A stretch of DNA of 18,319 nt from DASXMX01 sp036794395 (lineage in GTDB: Bacteria; Planctomycetota; Phycisphaerae; Tepidisphaerales; Tepidisphaeraceae), in contig DAIRGS010000139.1 in NCBI GenBank assembly GCA_036794395.1, forward strand, positions 1 through 18,319. The letters are read 5' to 3'. The position numbers were made by a program, and so were the translations under genes. Shown one piece after another: positions 5,439 through 12,897 of this stretch. A model generated the notes under the pieces. It was not told the origin of the DNA. It worked only from the letters and a program-made list of their open reading frames with translations, and searched no databases. How positions within the stretch are numbered: the first letter of the stretch is position 1; each line of letters starts with the position of its first letter.

Positions 5439-7685
5439 ATGTTCATCAGCAGCATGATAAGCGGGCATCCCGATCAATTGATTCAGCAGGCCGTCGAGCT
5501 TCACCGCGCCGGAAACGTCGCAGAAGCTGAAGCGCTCTTTCGCCAGGTTCTCGCCCTCGATCCCGCTTCATCCGATGCTCACAATTCACTCGGCATACTG
5601 GCCAATATTCGAGGCGACGCTGCCGTCGCAATCGAACACATTCGATCAGCCATCGCTCTAAAACCGGCCGAGCCGGCCTTCCATGCCAACCTGGGAATTA
5701 TCCTCGCCGCCGAGGGCCGTATGGATGAAGCGGCTAAAACATTCGCCGCCGCGTCTCATCTCAATCCCAATGACTTCAAGACGGCGATGAACCTCGGTAA
5801 CGCCCTTGAGGCATCCGGCCAATCCACTGACGCGGCCGACGCGTTCTCACGCGCAGCCGAAATCGACCCCTCCTCACCCGAGGCCCACTTCAATCTCGCC
5901 AATAACCTCATCGCCGCCGGCCAACACGTCCCCGCGATCGATGCTTACCGCAAAGCTTTGGCGCTCCGCCCAGATTATTTTGAAGCGGCAACAAACCTCG
6001 GCTTCGCCCTGCACGATAGAGCAGACCTCACTGAGGCCATCGCGACCTGGCAAAGCGCCGCCGATCGCGGCGCCATCGACGCGCGATTGTTCTACGCCCT
6101 CGGGACCGCATTGCGAGAATCAGGGCAGACGCAGCAGGCAATCACCTATCTCCGAAAGACCCTGGAGCTTCAACCCGATTTTGCAGAGGCCTCAAACAAT
6201 CTTGGCTTAGCCCTTCGCGAGGAGGGTCTCATTGATGATGCGATTCAGCTATTCAACAAGGTCATCGCCACGAATAACAACTTCGGCCAGGCATGGAACA
6301 ACCTGGCCATGGCGATGATGGATGCAGGGCGAATGGACGAGGCTTTCCAAGCATTTAGTAACGCAGTCGATCGCGACGCCGGTATCCAAGCCGCGTCCAA
6401 CCGCCTCTATTGCATGCTGTTCAATCCACGTTTCAGCCCCACTGAAATTCTCGCCGAGCACCGCCTTTGGAACGATCGTTTCGCGCGCCCATTGCGTCCG
6501 GCCCACCTGTCCTATCTCCCCGATCTCACCCCTGATCGTCGTCTTCGGGTCGGCTTCGTCTCTCCCAACTTCCGCAATCACGTGGTCGGCCGGTTCATGC
6601 TCCCATTCTGCAATTTCCACGATCATCGCGCCTTTGAGTTCTACTTCTATGACGATTCCAAATCTGGCGATGCCGTTACCGGGCAACTCCGATCCTCCGC
6701 CGAGATCTGGCGTCAAACCGCCGCGTTAAGCGACGACGAGCTCTCAACCGCCATCTCCCAGGATCGCATCGATATTCTCGTCGACCTCAACATGCACATG
6801 GAAGGCAGTCGCCTTCTGGCATTTGCCCGCAAGCCCGCACCCGTTCAAGTGACATACCTGGCCTATGCCGGCACAACCGGTCTGGGCACAATGGATTACC
6901 GCCTCACCGATCCATTTCTCGATCCCCCGGGAGATTCCGATCGCCTTTATTCAGAACGGTCGATCCGTCTTGCCCAAAGTTATTGGTGTTATCCGCCGCC
7001 CGATGAGGCTCCGACAGTTGGTCCTCTCCCCGTCGCACGCTCCGGCCACATTACCTTCGGATGCCTCAACAGCTTCTCAAAGATCAATCCGCCGGTGCTC
7101 GAATTGTGGGCGGCAATCCTCCGCCGCACGCCCAACTCCCACCTCTTATTGCATGCACCCGAAGGTACCCGCCGACAAGAGGTCCGCAATCGCCTCGCTC
7201 AGCACGACATCTCATCCGAGCGAATCAGTTTCGTTCCCCGCTCGTCTGGCCGCGATTATTTCTCACAGTATCTCCGGATCGACATCGGGCTCGATCCGTT
7301 CCCCTACCCCGGCGGAACAACCACATGCGACGCCCTCTGGATGGGCGTGCCCGTCGTCACACTGGCCGGCCAAGGCGCAATCGCCCGTGCCGGCGTCAGC
7401 ATACTGAACAACGTCGGCCTCCCCCATCTCATCGCCAACTCGCAGCCTGATTACCTTCAAATCGCAACGGGCATCGCCTCCGACATCCCATGGCTCCAAA
7501 CCGTCCGGGCGACTCTGCGCCCGGCGATGCGCGGTTCGCCTCTGATGGATCCCCAGCGGTTCACGCAAGACGTCGAAGCCGCGTTCAAAAAAATGTGGAT
7601 GAACTACATCCTCGATGGCGATGCACCCCCTCAAAGCGGCGGGGAGCCTACTTTCCCTTCATCATTGTCTCCCGCCGATCCTTGA
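5439..7685 (+). CDS. TPR-repeat O-GlcNAc transferase-like glycosyltransferase (GT41/SPINDLY type)
   Basis: This 748-residue protein has nine 34-residue TPRs (about 11-316), a linker with the family hallmark SNRLYCMLFNP and AEHRLW, then a GT41 catalytic region (about 367-720). Relative to human OGT, recognisable landmarks are VGFVSPNFRNH with the conserved His381, APVQVTYLAYAGTTG (about 467-481) with MDYRLTD after it, CLNSFSKINP with Lys548 (UDP-phosphate contact), and PGGTTTCDALWMG with Asp631 (nucleoside binding). These suggest an active UDP-sugar O-glycosyltransferase acting on Ser/Thr of protein in the cytoplasm; sugar and targets are unknown. Start: ATG 5439, with GGAG 14 bases upstream; TTG 5379 and ATG 5454 are alternatives. 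Architecture and probable co-transcription pair it with the preceding TPR-GT9 gene. Its last 38 bases overlap the 3' end of the convergent M28 peptidase gene. The proline- and serine-rich C-terminal tail (about 727-748) may be a consequence of that overlap. Confidence 0.93.
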   Translation: MFISSMISGHPDQLIQQAVELHRAGNVAEAEALFRQVLALDPASSDAHNSLGILANIRGDAAVAIEHIRSAIALKPAEPAFHANLGIILAAEGRMDEAAKTFAAASHLNPNDFKTAMNLGNALEASGQSTDAADAFSRAAEIDPSSPEAHFNLANNLIAAGQHVPAIDAYRKALALRPDYFEAATNLGFALHDRADLTEAIATWQSAADRGAIDARLFYALGTALRESGQTQQAITYLRKTLELQPDFAEASNNLGLALREEGLIDDAIQLFNKVIATNNNFGQAWNNLAMAMMDAGRMDEAFQAFSNAVDRDAGIQAASNRLYCMLFNPRFSPTEILAEHRLWNDRFARPLRPAHLSYLPDLTPDRRLRVGFVSPNFRNHVVGRFMLPFCNFHDHRAFEFYFYDDSKSGDAVTGQLRSSAEIWRQTAALSDDELSTAISQDRIDILVDLNMHMEGSRLLAFARKPAPVQVTYLAYAGTTGLGTMDYRLTDPFLDPPGDSDRLYSERSIRLAQSYWCYPPPDEAPTVGPLPVARSGHITFGCLNSFSKINPPVLELWAAILRRTPNSHLLLHAPEGTRRQEVRNRLAQHDISSERISFVPRSSGRDYFSQYLRIDIGLDPFPYPGGTTTCDALWMGVPVVTLAGQGAIARAGVSILNNVGLPHLIANSQPDYLQIATGIASDIPWLQTVRATLRPAMRGSPLMDPQRFTQDVEAAFKKMWMNYILDGDAPPQSGGEPTFPSSLSPADP

Positions 7686-9339
7686 ACTCAGAACCGTCTT
7701 TCCACCTCGGAAACTCGTTCCCCTGCGCCACCGCATACCCTACCTCAAACATCAATTGCATATCCTGGGCGCCACCGCTCAGATCCCAGTCCGGCTTGAT
7801 ATCGTCGCTCACCTGGTGGTAGTCATGCGCGACATACTCCTCGCGCTTACGAACCCCAAAATCCTTCGGCTTCCCGATGTAGTCGCTTCCCTTGTCCAGA
7901 TAAAGCGCCGGCACGCCCACCTTCGCAAACTCAAAATGATCTGAGCGAAAAAAATGCCCTTTGGTCGGATCCGACTCCTGAACCAGGCTGCGTCCCTGCT
8001 CTTTCACTGCCGTGGCCAGCACATCCTCCAGTGTCGATTGACCCATCCCCACCACGCCAATGTCGCTTGTTTTCCCCCACACGTTCACCGTATCCACGTT
8101 CAAGTTCGCCAGGGTATCGGTCAGCGGATACAGCGGATGCTCGGCATAATACTTCGACCCCAGCAACCCCTTTTCCTCTGCCGTCACGGCCAGAAACAGA
8201 ATCGACCGCCTGGGCTTGGTTTTGGTAAACGCGCGGGCCGTCTCCAGCAATGCCGCCGTGCCCGATGCATTGTCGACTGCGCCGTTGTAGATCTGGTCCC
8301 CCTTCAGACTTGTATCCCGGCCCAGGTGGTCCCAATGCGCCGTATAAATCACGTACTGGTTCTTCAGCGTCGGATCGCTTCCCTCCAGCTTGGCCACAAC
8401 ATTGCGCGATGCGACTTTCCTCAGCGCGCTTTTCACCACGATATTGGCCTTTAAATTCAGCTCGACCGGCCGAAATTCCCGCGTGGCCGCGATCTTCTTC
8501 AACGCATCAAAATCCTGGCCGCCCGCCGAGACCATCCGCCGTGCATTGTCGAGCGTCACCCATCCTTCAGCCGCAACCCGGCTCGCAGCATCGCCAGATT
8601 GAAGCCCGAAATTCTCGCGCCCGTTGCTGATCATCACCACGCCCCACGGATAGCCCGCCGGCCCGGTCTGATGAACAATAATCGCCGCCTTTGCCCCCTT
8701 CGCCGCGGCAATCTCGTACTTATATGTCCACCTGCCGTAGTACGTCATTTCCCGGCCCTTAAACACCTTCGGGTCCAATTTCTCCGGATCTTTCGGATCG
8801 GGAACAGGTGGATCATTGATCAGCATCAGCAACGTCTTGTCCTTAACATCCACCCCCTTGTAATCGTCCCACCCATACTCAGGCGCCACGATCCCGTACC
8901 CCACAAACACCACCGGCGAGTTCTCAACTTTCACCTCCGCCTCAAACCGCCGCGACCACACAACTGAGTCATTTGGGAACTTAAGATCGATCCGCTCGCT
9001 GGCTCCATCGAACGAGATTGTCGGTTGAGCCGCGAACCCCACCAACGGTACATCCTGAATGTAAGTTCCATCTGGATTCCCAGGCGCCAGCCCCATCCCC
9101 TTAAACTGGCTCACCAGATAATCAACCGTCTTCTGCTCGCCCGGCGTTCCCGGCGCACGGCCCTCAAATTCATCCGATGCCAGTACCTTGATATGCTTCA
9201 TCAACCCCTCAGCGGTTATCGTGGTCGCCGCATCGCGCGCCTCGGTTGACTGGGCCGATGACGGTGCATCAACGCATAGCCAAACCGCCATTAAGCCGAA
9301 AACGATGTGTTGAGATTTGAAGCAAGGAAAAAGGCTCAT
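7648..9339 (-). CDS. Secreted M28-family zinc metallopeptidase with PA-like domain
   Basis: Predicted exported aminopeptidase/carboxypeptidase-like enzyme of 563 residues. A Sec signal peptide is visible: Lys8, a hydrophobic core at about 12-22, and likely cleavage after SSAQ (about 30). The M28 zinc site is intact: H335-x-D337, D356 in NGAVDNASG, catalytic/ligand E388-E389, D416 in NLNVDTVN, and a final H508 in YHQVSDD. Residues about 140-300, inserted before the catalytic core, look like a protease-associated (PA) domain (VVFVGYGIVAPEYGWDDY, KGAKAAIIVHQ). I start at ATG 9339 because the signal peptide begins there; an in-frame ATG at 9465 would bury it behind 42 residues and overlap the antiporter start. 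It probably degrades peptides outside the cytoplasm. Divergent from the antiporter and overlapping the OGT-like gene tail-to-tail by 38 bp. Family confident, substrate unknown. Confidence 0.93.
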   Translation of the reverse strand: MSLFPCFKSQHIVFGLMAVWLCVDAPSSAQSTEARDAATTITAEGLMKHIKVLASDEFEGRAPGTPGEQKTVDYLVSQFKGMGLAPGNPDGTYIQDVPLVGFAAQPTISFDGASERIDLKFPNDSVVWSRRFEAEVKVENSPVVFVGYGIVAPEYGWDDYKGVDVKDKTLLMLINDPPVPDPKDPEKLDPKVFKGREMTYYGRWTYKYEIAAAKGAKAAIIVHQTGPAGYPWGVVMISNGRENFGLQSGDAASRVAAEGWVTLDNARRMVSAGGQDFDALKKIAATREFRPVELNLKANIVVKSALRKVASRNVVAKLEGSDPTLKNQYVIYTAHWDHLGRDTSLKGDQIYNGAVDNASGTAALLETARAFTKTKPRRSILFLAVTAEEKGLLGSKYYAEHPLYPLTDTLANLNVDTVNVWGKTSDIGVVGMGQSTLEDVLATAVKEQGRSLVQESDPTKGHFFRSDHFEFAKVGVPALYLDKGSDYIGKPKDFGVRKREEYVAHDYHQVSDDIKPDWDLSGGAQDMQLMFEVGYAVAQGNEFPRWKDGSEFKDRRETMMKGK

Positions 9340-9391
9340 ACGCACAAGTGTGTCCGAACCCGTTTTGCTTGGCAATCTTCCAGTCCACCAA

Positions 9392-9419
9392 TTGCAACGT
9401 CCGTCAAACGAGCTAAAAC
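9392..9419 (+). promoter_or_regulatory. Candidate sigma70-like promoter for the Na+/H+ antiporter
   Basis: TTGCAA (9392-9397) and TAAAAC (9414-9419) are separated by 16 bases and lie 37-64 bases upstream of the antiporter ATG. This is the best promoter-like pair in the 116-bp divergent gap. On the opposite strand, TTGACG (9409-9404) overlaps it and could be the -35 box for the peptidase gene, although I see no good -10 for that one. Sigma preference in this organism is unknown. Confidence 0.35.
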
Positions 9420-9455
9420 GCTCACAATGAGCACGCGCTTGAGGATCAGCTTCCG

Positions 9456-10700
9456 ATGAGCCCATTCGAGACCGCCAGCCTTCTCATCGTGCTGGCCGCG
9501 ATCTTCAGCTTCATCAATTTCAAATTCATCCGTCTCCCCTCAACGATTGGCGTGATGTTTCTTGCGCTGGCCACCTCCGCAGGGTTGCTCGCGCTGGGCA
9601 CCGTTGCCAGGCCGGTCCGTATCCAGGCGCAGGTCATTGTCGCCGGCATCGATTTTCACAACGCCGTATTCAACGGCATGTTGGCGTTTCTACTTTTCGC
9701 CGGGTCGCTGCAACTGGATATCAACGACCTTCGCCGCGAATGGAAACCGATCGCCGTCCTCGCGATCCTCGGCACCGCTGCTTCCACCGGCCTTGTCGGC
9801 GTCATCTCCTTTTACCTATTCGCTCTGATCGGGGCACCGCTCCCCTGGATCTGGTGCTTCGTTTTCGGCGCGCTGATCTCCCCGACCGATCCCATCGCCG
9901 TCCTGGGCATCATGAAAAAAGTCGGTGCGCCCAAAAGTCTCGAAACCATCATGGCTGGTGAATCTCTTTTCAACGACGGCGTCGGCGTCGCCATTTTTCT
10001 CGGCTTTGTCGGCGTGCTCGGCGGTGGGGCGGTCCCGTCGCTTTCACAGGCATCATGGCTGATCGTCCGCGAAGCGGCCGGCGGGGCGGGAATCGGCCTC
10101 GCGGCAGGGATCGCGACCTACGCACTTCTAAGATCCGTCGACAATTATCAGGTCGAAGTCCTGCTCACCCTCGCCCTGGCAATGGGCTGCTACAGCCTCG
10201 CCAATGCAGTCGAGATGTCGGGCCCAATTGCCGTCGTTGTCGCAGGCATTTTCACTGGAAATCGCGGCAGAACATTCGGGATGTCCGAAACCACCCGCCA
10301 ACATCTCGACAGCTTCTGGGAATTGCTCGATGAAATCCTCAATGCCGTTCTCTTTCTGCTCATCGGCCTGGAGCTACTCGTCATGCCCTTCAATGCCCGG
10401 TGGATTATCGCCGGCCTCCTAGCGATCGGCGTTGTGCTGCTGTGTCGCTGGGCGAGCGTGGCCGGCAGCATCGGGCTGCTTTCAATCGGTCACCGCCGAG
10501 GCAAAGGCCGCGTCGCAGTGCTGACCTGGGGCGGATTACGGGGCGGCCTTTCAGTAGCCATGGCCCTCTCACTCCCCGAAGGCGAACATCGGAATCAACT
10601 GCTGGTGATCACCTATGCGGTAGTCATATTCTGCGTCTGCGTCCAAGGCATGACCGCCGCGTCCGTCATCAAATGGGCCGCACGAACGCCAACCATCTAA
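9456..10700 (+). CDS. CPA1-family Na+(K+)/H+ antiporter (NhaP-like)
   Basis: Integral inner-membrane cation/proton exchanger of 414 residues with about 12 hydrophobic segments. Family landmarks are FGALISPTDPIAVL (about 139-152), then AGESLFNDGVGVAIFL (about 167-182), which carries the conserved Asn-Asp ion-binding pair of electroneutral CPA1 antiporters. A later WGGLRGGLSVAMAL (about 363-376) has the conserved Arg. There is no long cytoplasmic C-terminal domain, as in short NhaP proteins. The N-terminus enters the first helix directly. GAGG at 9441-9444 precedes the ATG by 11 bases. Likely role: pH and Na+ homeostasis. Its TAA stop (10698-10700) coincides with the first three bases of the downstream repeat's terminal inverted repeat, so the original C-terminus may have been different. 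The symbol nhaP is only a family-level label, so none is assigned. Confidence 0.92.
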   Translation: MSPFETASLLIVLAAIFSFINFKFIRLPSTIGVMFLALATSAGLLALGTVARPVRIQAQVIVAGIDFHNAVFNGMLAFLLFAGSLQLDINDLRREWKPIAVLAILGTAASTGLVGVISFYLFALIGAPLPWIWCFVFGALISPTDPIAVLGIMKKVGAPKSLETIMAGESLFNDGVGVAIFLGFVGVLGGGAVPSLSQASWLIVREAAGGAGIGLAAGIATYALLRSVDNYQVEVLLTLALAMGCYSLANAVEMSGPIAVVVAGIFTGNRGRTFGMSETTRQHLDSFWELLDEILNAVLFLLIGLELLVMPFNARWIIAGLLAIGVVLLCRWASVAGSIGLLSIGHRRGKGRVAVLTWGGLRGGLSVAMALSLPEGEHRNQLLVITYAVVIFCVCVQGMTAASVIKWAARTPTI

Positions 10701-10962
10701 ATAACCGTGCGCGTTTCAGCGCCATTGCATTTAAGTGGCACGGCTTTCCAAGCCGTGGTTAAGGAAGCCGCGGGTCCGGCGACGAGTGAGATGTGGGAAC
10801 ACCAACTTTCCTTAAGGGAGCATTTTCTTCCGGCGAATTCAGAAGGTTGTCCACCAGTCGAAACTTGGTTTTCCCACATCTAACCCGTCGCTGGTGGTCA
10901 GCCCCCACGATCATGGCTTGGAAAGCCATGCCACGATGCGCGGAATCGTGCCCGGTCATTTA
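10698..10962 (+). repeat. Dispersed nested-palindrome repeat, copy 2 (complete, about 265 bp)
   Basis: A near-symmetrical element with three nested inverted pairs. (1) Termini TAAATAACCGTGCGCG (10698-10713) and its partner at 10947-10962, 13 of 16 matching. (2) Two perfect hairpins with 8-bp stems, CACGGCTT-TCC-AAGCCGTG (10739-10757) and CATGGCTT-GGA-AAGCCATG (10912-10930), inverted relative to each other. (3) 30-bp arms 10776-10805 and 10865-10894, matching at 26 of 30, sharing GATGTGGGAA and ACCAA, around a 59-base loop. The loop and right half match copy 1 at 11-202. It fills the convergent gap between the antiporter and the DUF1080 gene almost exactly. It codes for nothing recognisable. 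The form suits a non-autonomous MITE-like element or a BIME/REP-like bidirectional terminator; no flanking target duplication is obvious. Confidence 0.85.
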
Positions 10963-10969
10963 TCGCGGT

Positions 10970-12208
10970 TCACCGAACAATTGCCCTGTCCATTCGAATG
11001 ACATTGCAGAACTCGACCGCGTGTCCCGGCGCGTGCAGAAGCAGCGCTCGCGCATCCCCTTCCCCCCGCTTAATCTGAATCGGTCGACCGTTTACTTTTA
11101 GACCGTCGTCCGCGGCGCCAAACTGGATTTCCGCCCGATTCCATCCCTGATGAATCGACTCCCCATTGGCTGGAATCACCAAACCCGTGACATCGAACGG
11201 CAAAGCATTTTCCTTCCCGCCTTTCTTCGCCGTCTGCCAATCAATGATCAGCGTGAAATCCGCGCCCGGCAGATCGTGGCGCAAACTCTCCTTCGCTTCC
11301 GCCGAACACTTAAGAATGCGGTCTGCCATCGACCATCCGGCCTTCTCTAGCTCGGCGCCTGTCCATCCCTTTAGCGTCAATCCATTGAATAACGTCGTCG
11401 TCCGCACATTCGACGCCAAAGTGATCGACACCTGCTCCGGCTTCAAATCCCGGTTCGGTGGCAATTCCGTCAGCCGCATATTTTTAAATTCAACCGGCCC
11501 GCCTTCACTCTCCAGGCACAGATACCCCTTCCGCGGCGAGCACCGAAACCCCGCCGTCACCACCGCCCCATTGAGCTCTTCCTGAATCGTCCCATCCACG
11601 CACGTCACCCGGCAACGGTTCCACTGCCCCGTCTTACTCCCTCGAAATTCAGTCGGCATCGATCGCGACCCACTCACCCCAAATCGCGGGTCGGGAATCA
11701 TTGTCGCCCCATGAATCGGAAACAGATCCCCGTTGCTCGTGTACCACGCCCCATTCCCCAGATTGCACACCTGCACCTCAATGGCGCGCGTAAACGAATT
11801 TCCCAGCGCAGGAACAGGGTCCGCCCAGACATAAATCCCAGAATTCCCAGTAGTCCCTCCCGGCCCCGATTTAGCCGCGCTGGGCGCTTCGGTCAGGTGC
11901 CGCCACTCCACTTCCAGAATAAAATTCTCATACGCCCGCATCGACCGCACCAGGCCAATTGGATGCCCGCTCCCCGCCAGCACCGCAACCCCTTGCTCGT
12001 CCTTTCCAAGCTTAAACGAATCCGCCAGCGAGCAATTCATGTCCGTCCAATGATCCGTCAGCTTTCCCGCCAGCAAATCCTGCCACGCCACCCGTGGCGG
12101 AACCGGCGGAGGCGATTTCCCCTCCTCCACAGCCTGCGCCCACCCCCGCGCCGGCAAAATCATCAAACTCAAAATCAATAGCACCGCGCTAAGTGCAAGC
12201 TTTAACAT
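10970..12208 (-). CDS. Secreted DUF1080 (3-keto-disaccharide hydrolase) protein with two domains
   Basis: 412 residues. The signal peptide has Lys3, a hydrophobic core LALSAVLLILSLMIL, and likely cleavage after GWAQA (about 26). The first DUF1080 beta-sandwich (about 42-255) is complete, with NSGIYVWAD, an AIEVQV strand, GQWNRCRVTCVDG...ELNG and the terminal hallmark VEFKNMRLTELP. A second, shorter DUF1080-like unit (about 268-412) begins LFNGLTLKGW and keeps WNRAEIQF, VNG and a VEFCNVIRM ending, but lacks the central NSGIY region, so it looks degenerate. PF06439 proteins include hydrolases of 3-keto-glycosides and are abundant in Planctomycetota; most are uncharacterised. A periplasmic or extracytoplasmic glycan-related role is inferred. 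The mRNA has a CCCGG/CCGGG hairpin (12210-12226) ending one base before the ATG and no clear ribosome site. The stop lies 8 bases from the end of the downstream repeat. Confidence 0.88.
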   Translation of the reverse strand: MLKLALSAVLLILSLMILPARGWAQAVEEGKSPPPVPPRVAWQDLLAGKLTDHWTDMNCSLADSFKLGKDEQGVAVLAGSGHPIGLVRSMRAYENFILEVEWRHLTEAPSAAKSGPGGTTGNSGIYVWADPVPALGNSFTRAIEVQVCNLGNGAWYTSNGDLFPIHGATMIPDPRFGVSGSRSMPTEFRGSKTGQWNRCRVTCVDGTIQEELNGAVVTAGFRCSPRKGYLCLESEGGPVEFKNMRLTELPPNRDLKPEQVSITLASNVRTTTLFNGLTLKGWTGAELEKAGWSMADRILKCSAEAKESLRHDLPGADFTLIIDWQTAKKGGKENALPFDVTGLVIPANGESIHQGWNRAEIQFGAADDGLKVNGRPIQIKRGEGDARALLLHAPGHAVEFCNVIRMDRAIVR

Positions 12209-12280
12209 GCCCGGAATAATACCGGGTGAACCCCTTCAGCGTGTATGAGAGGAATGAGAGAAAGCGCAGCTGCTTAAATC

Positions 12281-12346
12281 GTGCGGCCGGTTGTTAGCTT
12301 GTGGTGCAGGCTTCCAAGCCTGCTTGTGCAGCCTAAAGGGCCGCAC
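12281..12346. repeat. Solitary nested stem-loop related to the dispersed repeats
   Basis: An outer 8-bp inverted repeat, GTGCGGCC (12281-12288) and GGCCGCAC (12339-12346), encloses a perfect hairpin GCAGGCTT-CC-AAGCCTGC (12306-12323). The inner core GGCTTCCAAGCC is nearly the same as the hairpins in the larger repeat (GGCTTTCCAAGCC), but the 30-bp arms and the loop of that element are absent. It lies between the stop of the response regulator and the start of the DUF1080 gene, both leftward. It could act as a terminator or attenuator, though no T-tract follows on either strand. Confidence 0.65.
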
Positions 12347-12371
12347 ACAAAACCAACTCGCCCACAGTCGG

Positions 12372-12758
12372 CTACGCCGCCGCCCCAGGCCGGCGACGAA
12401 ACACCTGCTCAATGGCCCGGCGAACATCCGCCGAGGTATGGTGCGATTTCACAAGGCATTCCCGAACCCCCAGATCGCTGGCCAGATCCAGCACATCCCC
12501 CGAACCCGTAAACAAAATCACCGGAAGATCGCGCCACCGCAAATGGGCCCGAATGGTCGTCAGAAACTCCGGCGCGCTCATGTCCGGCATCGCCAGATCC
12601 AACAGCATCAAATCCGGCGAACAGTCTTCGAGAAGGCTCAGCGCTCGCCGACCGTTCTCCGCGCAGACCACCCGGTATCCGCTACGGCGCAGCATCCCGC
12701 CAACCGACTCGCGGCAGCTGAGCGTGTCATCCACAATCAGGATGGTCAATCGAGTCAT
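12372..12758 (-). CDS. Single-domain response regulator (CheY-like receiver)
   Basis: 128 residues, all of it one receiver domain. The acidic pair is D10-D11, the phosphoacceptor is D54 in LMLLDLAMPD, the switch Thr is T84 in ILFTGSG, and the conserved Lys is K104 in CLVKS. There is no DNA-binding or enzymatic output domain, so it must work by protein-protein contact or as a phosphorelay intermediate. No histidine kinase, chemotaxis or other signalling gene is in the window, so it is an orphan and its partner cannot be inferred. The short Ala/Arg-rich tail (RRRPGAAA) is unremarkable. The start at ATG 12758 has a weak GGGACGGG-type ribosome site upstream. It is leftward with 255 bp of its own upstream region, so probably monocistronic. 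Confidence 0.92.
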   Translation of the reverse strand: MTRLTILIVDDTLSCRESVGGMLRRSGYRVVCAENGRRALSLLEDCSPDLMLLDLAMPDMSAPEFLTTIRAHLRWRDLPVILFTGSGDVLDLASDLGVRECLVKSHHTSADVRRAIEQVFRRRPGAAA

Positions 12759-12878
12759 TGGTAACCCGTCCCAGTAAACATCGGATTAATTCGGTGCCAG
12801 GCCAAGACCCATTTCCTCCAAGCCACCCATCTCCAATGGCCGATAATCTTTCCGTTTCACACGCCAGCGCAAAACGAT

Positions 12879-12897
12879 GCCCCGCGGGGAGCGGGGC
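12879..12897 (-). terminator. Possible terminator of the RnfD-like gene
   Basis: A GC-rich hairpin GCCCCGC-GGGGA-GCGGGGC with a perfect 7-bp stem lies about 117 bases past the leftward RnfD-like stop. On the minus strand it is followed, four bases later, by TTTT, a weak T-tract. It lies in the 255-bp gap (12759-13013) before the response regulator, in which I see nothing else of note. Confidence 0.35.

Noticed and set aside
8599..8967. Open frames antisense to the M28 and DUF1080 genes
   Set aside because: They have proline-, arginine- and histidine-rich shadow composition, no domain signatures, and fully overlap confident genes; they reflect codon bias in GC-rich DNA.
9340..9465. Longer M28 peptidase start at 9465
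   Set aside because: It would place 42 hydrophilic residues before an otherwise typical signal peptide and overlap the antiporter's start and promoter.
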